Source: a virus. Taken from it: a stretch of DNA of 28,401 bases. Positions 23,195 through 28,401 of this stretch are shown here, one piece after another. The notes beneath the pieces are model-generated. The model did not search any database, was not told where the DNA came from, and saw only the letters and a program-made list of their open reading frames with translations. The stretch spans positions 1-28,401 of the IMG/VR virus record IMGVR_UViG_3300021960_000378; one strand, written 5' to 3'. The position numbers and the translations under genes were made by a program. The first letter of the stretch is position 1; every line of letters begins with the position of its first letter.

Positions 23195-23898
23195 TACAGG
23201 TTCTCCTTCATAAAGACTTTCACCCACTGTGCGCAGATGTCGGATCGTATAATGTCGTCTACACCAAACTCTATGATTGGTACAGGCAACATATGCTTCT
23301 TTGCTAGGTGAATAACTTTAGACAAACCATCAGCTTCTTTCAGGTCTGACTGTTGTACATCACCATTAAGTACTATAGTGGTGTCTTCACCCACTCGTGT
23401 CAAGAGCATCTTAAGCTCATGCGTAGTTATATTTTGTGTTTCATCGACAATTATAAAGGCATTATCGAAGCTACGCCCACGCATAAGTGCAAGAGGTGCC
23501 ATTTCAATGTTACCATTCTTGATCCCTGTTTCTACTGCACCCTTCCCTAAGTGTTTCTCTAGGACATCTAACACAGGTAATGCCCAAGGCATTGTCTTCT
23601 CCTGTAGATCACCTTTGAGATACCCTAGCTCTTTCCCTACGGCAACGTGAGGTCTTGTGATGACGATTTTATCAATCTCTTTCGTCGTGTAGAGGTCGGC
23701 AGCATAAGTCGCAGTAACATACGTTTTCCCAGTACCTGCAGGGCCAAGGATAAAGACCTGAGATGATGCTTTAAGCGCATCTAGTAACTCCTTTTGTTTA
23801 TCTGTTTTAGGTACTATGCCAGAAACTTTCTTAGCTGTAGCACCTTTGTACGTTGTTTTTCGTCGGGTACGTTTTTGTTTTTCGGGAAAGTCATCCAT
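23194..23898 (-). CDS. phoH: PhoH-like ATPase
   Basis: 234 residues from the ATG at 23898; a TTG directly upstream would add one residue. The nucleotide-binding loop GPAGTGKT is at 52-59, KIVITRPHVAVGKELGYLKG is at 77-96, and the Walker B motif IIVDETQN is at 149-156. This is the short PhoH form common in marine phages. PhoH proteins are P-loop ATPases linked to phosphate stress and RNA metabolism in bacteria; the phage role is not settled. The N-terminus is basic and disordered. It overlaps the nuclease-like gene upstream and the tiny membrane gene downstream. Confidence 0.92.
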   Translation of the reverse strand: MDDFPEKQKRTRRKTTYKGATAKKVSGIVPKTDKQKELLDALKASSQVFILGPAGTGKTYVTATYAADLYTTKEIDKIVITRPHVAVGKELGYLKGDLQEKTMPWALPVLDVLEKHLGKGAVETGIKNGNIEMAPLALMRGRSFDNAFIIVDETQNITTHELKMLLTRVGEDTTIVLNGDVQQSDLKEADGLSKVIHLAKKHMLPVPIIEFGVDDIIRSDICAQWVKVFMKENL

Positions 23899-24343
23899 CA
23901 ATACTTACCAATTCAGCCTCTGTAAAAGGTATATGAAAGAATAGTTCACCCTTACGTATATTCCTACCCCTAGCCTCTTTGAGGCTTTCTTTGGTCAGTA
24001 AGGTATCCTTAATTCTCCATGCCTTCTTTAGGTCTTTACGAAACACATAAAAGTTAAGAACACCATTCTGCCCCTCATACTTGTCTAGGAGCCTCTGTTT
24101 ACGTTCAGGAATGCGTATTTCTGTCCAATGTGGGGGCCAGTCCCCATCCCATGCTACCTTAACCTCTGCCTCGTTAAAATAAGTGTAACCACCCTTTTGA
24201 GATATAACATCTACAAAGTAGTTTTCCTCAGTGTTTACGATCTCATGTTTCTTCTGAGTTAGAAACGACACAAGAGCTTGTTTAGCCTTCTCGTCGTATG
24301 CTTCATACAAAGCCCTATTAAAACTCTTGCGTACCTTTGTCAT
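23891..24343 (-). CDS. Possible PD-(D/E)XK nuclease-like protein
   Basis: 150 residues. A helical start (VRKSFNRALYEAYDEKAKQA) is followed by NYFVDVIS with Asp45, then YFNEAEVKVAW with Glu60 and Lys62, and later RIPERKQRLLDK and LNFYVFRKDLKKAW. The order Asp, then Glu-x-Lys on neighbouring strands is that of PD-(D/E)XK nucleases; the assignment is inferred from motif order only. It overlaps glutaredoxin by 26 bases and PhoH by eight. Proteins like this occur in other marine phages as unknowns. It might act in host DNA breakdown or in resolving recombination intermediates. Confidence 0.6.
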   Translation of the reverse strand: MTKVRKSFNRALYEAYDEKAKQALVSFLTQKKHEIVNTEENYFVDVISQKGGYTYFNEAEVKVAWDGDWPPHWTEIRIPERKQRLLDKYEGQNGVLNFYVFRKDLKKAWRIKDTLLTKESLKEARGRNIRKGELFFHIPFTEAELVSIDG

Positions 24344-24563
24344 TCAACCACTCTTTCAGTTCTGTGTAGCCACCAATATGTGTGCCTTTTGTATCAAAGA
24401 TTTGAGGAACAGTAGTAATACTAGACCTCTTTAACAAATGTAACAACCACTTACTACTAGCTGTCTGTATGTTGTATTCTGTATATGGTAATCCATTTCC
24501 TTTTAACAAGGCTTTAGCATCATCACAAAAGTTACATTGGTCACGAGTTATGATCACGTACAT
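24318..24563 (-). CDS. Glutaredoxin
   Basis: 81 residues, the normal size. The active site CNFC is at residues 10-13, the cis-proline motif TVPQIF at 51-56, and the glutathione-site GGYTEL at 64-69. It reduces disulfides with glutathione. Encoded close to the ribonucleotide reductase, it is a likely electron donor to the reductase C-terminal cysteines. GTGGAG precedes the start. Confidence 0.9.
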   Translation of the reverse strand: MYVIITRDQCNFCDDAKALLKGNGLPYTEYNIQTASSKWLLHLLKRSSITTVPQIFDTKGTHIGGYTELKEWLNDKGTQEF

Positions 24564-24738
24564 CTTTTCTCCACTTGAGTTCGTGTAAGAGTTTCTTCTG
24601 TTCGTATTCGGACATTATTATCCAATCTCTAATTTCGTCTATTGTCCTTAGACACCCTGCACAGTAGCCCTCTTCTATACGACAGACTAATATGCAGGGT
24701 GAAGGTGTAGACCCTATGTTAGGTCTACGATTTCGCAT
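24541..24738 (-). CDS. DUF1289 small cysteine protein
   Basis: 65 residues. The motif TPSPCILVCRIEEGYCAGCL gives Cys15, Cys19, Cys26 and Cys29, followed by RTIDEIRDWIIMSEYEQK, as in DUF1289. The four cysteines probably bind a metal or Fe-S centre; the role is unknown. It overlaps both the reductase (25 bases) and glutaredoxin (23 bases). Members occur in proteobacterial chromosomes, so the phage copy was probably acquired from a host. Confidence 0.85.
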   Translation of the reverse strand: MRNRRPNIGSTPSPCILVCRIEEGYCAGCLRTIDEIRDWIIMSEYEQKKLLHELKWRKDVRDHNS

Positions 24739-26612
24739 GAGTCACCAGAACAAGCTAGTGTTTGCATAGATGCTGTGTTGTCCTCTTTCTCGTAGTCTGT
24801 CAGTTTAGACCAGTCAATAGTTTCTGGCATAAGTGACAACAACTCTTGATAATCAGACTTATCACAATCTTGATAAGGTGCCTGTTGATATGTGTGATCC
24901 GAATGAGGTAGGAACGACACACCTGACATCTCGTCAAAGTATTTGAACACAAATGCACCCACTTCTACCCACTCGTCGTCACGGACTGAGATAGTCACCG
25001 AGGGTTTATGTTCGCACCAGTGACGTTGATACAGCAACCATGTCTCTAACTGTTCAATAGCTGTCATATCATTACGTGTAATTGCACCAGCAGGTGACTT
25101 GACTGGGAAGCTGAACACTGTTGTGTTGTCTGGCTTCATTACGTCAGGTTCATTAGGTACACCTTGGTCAATCATAAACCGTGTAAGTGGGTCTTTATTG
25201 TCGCCACGCACCGTGCGGATGTAATAAGGGCTGTGACGAGCATGTATCCCACTAGCAGAATCAACAAGTTGGGAGACAGTGCCACTAGGTTTGACACAAG
25301 TGATAGCAGCAGAAACAGGGACACCAAGACGTTCAGCCCATTCAGCATTAGTAGAGATAGCGACATTTTTCAAATGCTCCAAAGTTTTAGCTAATCCAGC
25401 ATTTTTACTTGTCATTAGCGTATTATCCATAATACCCGTCAAGCTCACTCCTAACAGGCGTTCTTCTTCCGTATTTGTTTTCCATATTTTACGAAGATAC
25501 GGGAACTTCGTCATAGTGGACTGGATAGTCCCTAAGATTGTTGCAATACGAACTTTGCGTTCTAGGTCTTCTATTGTGTCGGTAGCACGTACCACACACT
25601 CTGTTAAATTACAAAATTCGTACGGGCGCAAAATTATTTCGCTGCAAGGATTCGTGCCAAAGTTGTAATCTGGATCACGCCTACCATTTTTAGCTGCTTG
25701 CTTCTGTGATGCTACACGATTGAAGATACCACGTTCACCTGACTTACTTTCCACTAGAGCTTGCCACTCACGCATGAAGGTCTCTGCATCAGGTTTATCT
25801 GTGTAGGCTACAGAGTTGTTAGCCAAAGCACGATGTCCATAGTTCTCCCACCACTGACCTGACTTAGCATGACGCATACGATCATCCGACAAGTTAGACA
25901 AGCTAATCATAGCACTACGGCGTACACCACCTACAACCACAATCTCCCCGATCTTACACATGATGTCGTGACATTCGATAGACGACAACTTACGACCTTG
26001 TGCATTTAGGAACTTGTCGATAGTAAAGTTAAACAAGTCTACCAGAGGCGCAGGGCCAGAGGCACGACCACCGAATGTCTTTAGTCTAGCACCAGCAGGA
26101 CGGACTAGACCAATGTCCCACTGAGGGATTTCACCAGACCACAACAAAGCTAATAGTTGACGGTATGCTTTAGCCCAACCCTCTTTGCTGTCCTTAACTA
26201 CGATTGTAGTCTCAGACTTAAACATCTTCTCTGGGACTTCTGGTAGCTTCTGAACATACTGTCGTTCAACACTGAAGCCAACACCTGTACCACACAACAA
26301 GATAAACATAGCCTCGTCAAAAGACTTTGGATCATCTACAGGTAGATACGAGCAATTATACCCAGCAGTGTTATCACGTTCTAGAGCAGGGCCAGCAGTC
26401 ATCATAGCCCTCATAGATGGCATAACCTCTAGGTTTAGGATAGCTTCACGAATGTCATTGATGTAGCTGTCGTCACCTGCTTTAGGTTTTACCACATTGT
26501 TGATGTAACGAGAAACAGTCTCTGACCATGCCTCACGTTTGTCTCCAGTCCAACGAGCATAACGTGATAGCGCAATAAAGTTCTGGTAGGGGGTAGGGAG
26601 CATATTATTCAT
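24714..26612 (-). CDS. nrdJ: Class II (B12-dependent) ribonucleotide reductase
   Basis: 632 residues. The residues of the class II triphosphate type are in place: Cys87 (GYNCSYL), Cys323 and Glu325 in NPCSEI, Cys334 in FCNLTE, and the C-terminal pair Cys621/Cys626 in ACSGDSCEI. The spacing of Cys323 to Cys334 and of the C-terminal pair equals that in the Lactobacillus enzyme as I recall it. It makes deoxynucleotides from ribonucleoside triphosphates using adenosylcobalamin and no oxygen, so the phage depends on host B12. No intein or frameshift is seen. It is shorter than the 739-residue Lactobacillus enzyme, mostly before the first Cys and in the C-terminal half. The start overlaps the DUF1127 stop. 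Confidence 0.93.
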   Translation of the reverse strand: MNNMLPTPYQNFIALSRYARWTGDKREAWSETVSRYINNVVKPKAGDDSYINDIREAILNLEVMPSMRAMMTAGPALERDNTAGYNCSYLPVDDPKSFDEAMFILLCGTGVGFSVERQYVQKLPEVPEKMFKSETTIVVKDSKEGWAKAYRQLLALLWSGEIPQWDIGLVRPAGARLKTFGGRASGPAPLVDLFNFTIDKFLNAQGRKLSSIECHDIMCKIGEIVVVGGVRRSAMISLSNLSDDRMRHAKSGQWWENYGHRALANNSVAYTDKPDAETFMREWQALVESKSGERGIFNRVASQKQAAKNGRRDPDYNFGTNPCSEIILRPYEFCNLTECVVRATDTIEDLERKVRIATILGTIQSTMTKFPYLRKIWKTNTEEERLLGVSLTGIMDNTLMTSKNAGLAKTLEHLKNVAISTNAEWAERLGVPVSAAITCVKPSGTVSQLVDSASGIHARHSPYYIRTVRGDNKDPLTRFMIDQGVPNEPDVMKPDNTTVFSFPVKSPAGAITRNDMTAIEQLETWLLYQRHWCEHKPSVTISVRDDEWVEVGAFVFKYFDEMSGVSFLPHSDHTYQQAPYQDCDKSDYQELLSLMPETIDWSKLTDYEKEDNTASMQTLACSGDSCEIVDLT

Positions 26613-26818
26613 TATTCTTCTTTTCCTCGTCCACGCATTGTCTTATCTTCACCTAGCCATACAAGACGGTCAATGTCTGCACGACTAATTCCTATATCTG
26701 CTAGTTCTTTGTCGCTTAACGCATTAAGCTGTTTGATGGTATTACGATGTTCTCGCCATGTTGCTATATAGTTTAGAAACCGCCAGAACCAAGTCATACC
26801 TGTTTTCTTCTTACTCAT
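26612..26818 (-). CDS. DUF1127 small basic protein
   Basis: 68 residues from the ATG at 26818, which overlaps the upstream gene. WREHRNTIKQLNALSDKELA, then DIGISRADIDRL (41-52), is the DUF1127 signature. Some bacterial DUF1127 proteins act in RNA turnover and in carbon or phosphate metabolism. A phage copy might adjust host RNA or metabolism; this is inference. A frame continuing to 26887 exists, but that start is poorly placed. Confidence 0.85.
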   Translation of the reverse strand: MSKKKTGMTWFWRFLNYIATWREHRNTIKQLNALSDKELADIGISRADIDRLVWLGEDKTMRGRGKEE

Positions 26819-27101
26819 TCTTATCTCCGTAAGTTTCGTAGAGTTTAAGCCCTGTATTATCCGCATGAACAAGGCCATAGTCGTCATGCTCTACCTGTAT
26901 CATTTCGTGCTTGCCTAAATCATTCATCACATTGACGATAAGCCACTGTATATCCTTTAGGCTTTCACCCCATAATGCTACAGGGCTAAGTGTCCATGCT
27001 TCCCCTACTTCCTCTGTGGCAGGATAGTACTCATGTACAGCATAGTGGACTTCACCTTTGGGATAGATGTGTTTAATTAACTGATAATGCCACGTACTCA
27101 C
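26811..27101 (-). CDS. Conserved-looking phage protein, unknown
   Basis: 96 residues from a GTG start within the MazG end, with GGAG upstream. STWHYQLIKHIYPKGEVHYA, then VHEYYPATEEV, EAWTLSPVALWGESLKDIQW and VNVMNDLGKHEMIQVEH, suggest a small alpha/beta fold with many His, Tyr and Glu. Similar short proteins occur in other phages without known function. Overlaps at both ends support expression in the operon. Confidence 0.65.
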   Translation of the reverse strand: MSTWHYQLIKHIYPKGEVHYAVHEYYPATEEVGEAWTLSPVALWGESLKDIQWLIVNVMNDLGKHEMIQVEHDDYGLVHADNTGLKLYETYGDKNE

Positions 27102-27460
27102 CTTTTGTCTCCATTTCCACTGAGGACCCCACGTTGTTTGCGATCCTGTAGCTTCTTTAAGTTAGCAGCAGCAAGGTCTGACATACTTACGTTCAGATCA
27201 CGACACAATGCAGCAATGTACCACAGACAATCACCTACTTCATCTGCGATAGCCTCACGGTCAAACTTACCATCACGTAGTATCTTCTTAACCTTGTTGG
27301 CTACCTCACCAGCTTCTGCTGCTAGACCCAATGCAGGGTAGATAACCTGATGTTCATGCTTATAGATAGCTGTCTGTGCTGCTGCTGCCTGATATACGTT
27401 CATTTCCATCTCTGTCTGACTAAAGTACTCAAACGCTTCTATATCTTCTCTACTAATCAA
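27098..27460 (-). CDS. mazG: MazG-like nucleotide pyrophosphohydrolase
   Basis: 120 residues from a TTG with GGAAGG nine bases upstream; an internal ATG is possible. The metal-binding motif is seen as Glu49-x-x-Glu52 (AEAGEVANKVKK) and Glu74-x-x-Asp77 (ADEVGDCLWYIA), with a closing NLKKLQDRKQRG. MazG-type enzymes hydrolyse nucleoside triphosphates to monophosphates and can lower (p)ppGpp or clear modified nucleotides. With the reductase and DUF3310 it belongs to the nucleotide-management group. Confidence 0.9.
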   Translation of the reverse strand: MISREDIEAFEYFSQTEMEMNVYQAAAAQTAIYKHEHQVIYPALGLAAEAGEVANKVKKILRDGKFDREAIADEVGDCLWYIAALCRDLNVSMSDLAAANLKKLQDRKQRGVLSGNGDKR

Positions 27461-27651
27461 TGTATCGTACCTTCCGCTGTTCCTAGGTTTATAGCTGCAT
27501 ACTCCGCAAAGGCCATAAACTCTTCCTCACTTACTTTGTCGTCTTCTGCGCATCTAGACATCAAAAGATACACAGACTTCTTCCTTAAGCTCTCTATGTC
27601 ATCGTCATTCTTTATAAGCTCATAAAGCTCCATATAATCTCTAAGTGGCAC
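27457..27651 (-). CDS. Small helical acidic protein, unknown
   Basis: 64 residues from a GTG overlapping the methyltransferase stop by one base, with GGAAGG eight bases upstream. LYELIKNDDDIESLRKKSVY, then LMSRCAEDDKVSEEEFMAFA, gives two or three helices with an acidic turn reminiscent of TerB-like or EF-hand-like loops, but no family can be claimed. It ends inside the MazG start. Confidence 0.6.
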   Translation of the reverse strand: MPLRDYMELYELIKNDDDIESLRKKSVYLLMSRCAEDDKVSEEEFMAFAEYAAINLGTAEGTIH

Positions 27652-28193
27652 TACATCAACCTTCCATAAAACTGTGTCGGGTTTTTGTCGTCCTGATCAA
27701 ACAAGTACCAAGCGCAATTATCTTTACCTGTGTGCTTAGAGCCTTCGATCCATTTCACTCTGCCTACACTAACGATCTTTGAACAGTATGTCATAAGAGT
27801 GGCGGACTGTTTAGTGTGCATCCAATCAGCATCAAACAACAACCAAGTAGGACATATGTCGATCCAATTCTCTATGAACTGATGTAAGAAGCTACGTTCC
27901 CACGGTGGGTTAGTGATACAGAAATCCATCACCTCATAGCCACCAAAGTCAAGATCAAGAGCATCATGCTGAACAATGTCTGGATGTCGTGGTTCAATAT
28001 CGCAAGCATAAATACAAGTCCCATGTCCATCCGTAAGATCGTGGATATGTTGGATTAACCGACCATCACCTGCACAAGGCTCTACAAAGTCAAAAGTCTC
28101 TTGAGGTAGATGGTCGATCAAAGGGGCAACGGCCTCTATTGGTGTCGGGTAGTAGTCTCTTTCAACACGTTCAAAGTTAGACCGTTTGCCCAT
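27651..28193 (-). CDS. DNA adenine-type methyltransferase-like protein
   Basis: 180 residues from the ATG at 28193, which shares the stop of the upstream gene and follows GGAG; a start at 28205 is possible but less well placed. RDYYPTPIEAVAPL (12-25) leads to the SAM-binding motif FVEPCAGDG (36-44) and the catalytic motif TNPPWERS (94-101), as in N6-adenine methyltransferases. No target-recognition domain or restriction partner is visible. It may protect phage DNA or alter host regulation; it could also be a degenerate, non-catalytic member. Confidence 0.8.
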   Translation of the reverse strand: MGKRSNFERVERDYYPTPIEAVAPLIDHLPQETFDFVEPCAGDGRLIQHIHDLTDGHGTCIYACDIEPRHPDIVQHDALDLDFGGYEVMDFCITNPPWERSFLHQFIENWIDICPTWLLFDADWMHTKQSATLMTYCSKIVSVGRVKWIEGSKHTGKDNCAWYLFDQDDKNPTQFYGRLM

Positions 28194-28401
28194 TACTTTC
28201 TCCACTTACTTACTAGTTCCATATAGTGATCTAAACCGATCATAACAACCCAGTCCTTACGATCACCCCTAAAGAAAACGACAGGTTCATATTGACCACC
28301 TTGTTTAGCTTGCTCTACCCAATCATAGACTGTCGCTAAACTCTTTCGTCGCTTAACTTCAATAGATAGGGGAAGTATCTCTCTTGCCTTTGGTGACAGT
28401 T
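28193..28401 (-). CDS. Nuclease-like protein, 5' end outside the window (partial)
   Basis: The C-terminal 68 residues are present, running off the right edge. PLSIEVKRRKSLATVYDWVE, then PVVFFRGDRKDWVVMIGL, match the end of phage PD-(D/E)XK or Holliday-junction-resolvase-like nucleases, where Glu-x-Lys in IEVK is part of the active site. The start and the first acidic residues lie outside the window, so the function is only likely. The stop overlaps the methyltransferase start. Confidence 0.65.
   Translation of the reverse strand, partial: LSPKAREILPLSIEVKRRKSLATVYDWVEQAKQGGQYEPVVFFRGDRKDWVVMIGLDHYMELVSKWRK

Noticed and set aside
25279-25668. Plus-strand frame opposite the ribonucleotide reductase
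   Set aside because: It is opposite highly constrained active-site codons; the translation resembles no family and starts without a ribosome site.
26612-26700. Cobalamin riboswitch for the B12-dependent reductase
   Set aside because: The upstream region is entirely coding and shows no B12-box or leader; regulation at this point is unlikely.
26819-26887. N-terminal extension of the DUF1127 gene
   Set aside because: The extra 23 residues overlap the neighbour's coding end, are atypical for DUF1127, and the ATG at 26818 has the coupled-start position used throughout the operon.
1-28401. tRNA genes or an integration module
   Set aside because: No cloverleaf-like stretch with T-loop signature and no integrase, excisionase or repressor gene was seen on either strand by eye.

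Overview
The window is a contiguous piece of a tailed double-stranded DNA phage genome with siphovirus morphology (long tape measure, tail-tube protein, frameshifted tail chaperone, lambda-J-like hub). Base composition is moderate to low GC. Class II ribonucleotide reductase, PhoH, MazG, DUF3310 and the DUF1127/DUF1289 small proteins together suggest a lytic phage of a marine proteobacterium, most likely an alphaproteobacterium. The host is inferred from gene content only. I saw no integrase, repressor, tRNA, CRISPR array or insertion sequence.

Left part, plus strand, 1-22496: late genes. Head module (1-4940): the end of an upstream gene, a repeat-bearing virion protein, a three-part prohead protease fusion, a scaffold-like protein, a DUF2190 decoration protein and the major capsid protein. 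Neck and tail-tube module (4999-8438): connector, stopper, tail-completion, tail-terminator and tail-tube genes, with an HNH endonuclease gene wedged between two of them. Tail module (8528-20745): chaperones G and G-T expressed by a -1 frameshift, tape measure, a second related HNH gene, a distal-tail-like protein, a tail-fibre cassette with three small companions, a hub-like protein, a GNAT acetyltransferase, the J-like hub and two more fibre or adhesin genes, the last very glycine-rich. Lysis region (20754-22496): M15 endolysin, several small membrane proteins, a holin candidate and a lipoprotein spanin candidate overlapping it.

A strong, probably bidirectional terminator (22523-22558) separates this from the right part, where all genes lie on the minus strand (22563-28401). 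Read from right to left they are: nuclease-like fragment, DNA methyltransferase-like protein, small unknown, MazG, small unknown, DUF1127, class II ribonucleotide reductase, DUF1289, glutaredoxin, a nuclease-like protein, PhoH, two tiny unknowns, DUF3310 and a tiny membrane protein. Most neighbours overlap by 1-26 bases, often through shared stop/start bases, and GTG and TTG starts are used, so the block reads as one translationally coupled operon whose promoter lies beyond the right edge. Its theme is nucleotide supply (ribonucleotide reductase, glutaredoxin, MazG, DUF3310) plus DNA processing.

Coding density is very high. No gene-free stretch exceeds 300 bases; the longest gap is the 89 bases after the tail-tube gene, which holds a hairpin.
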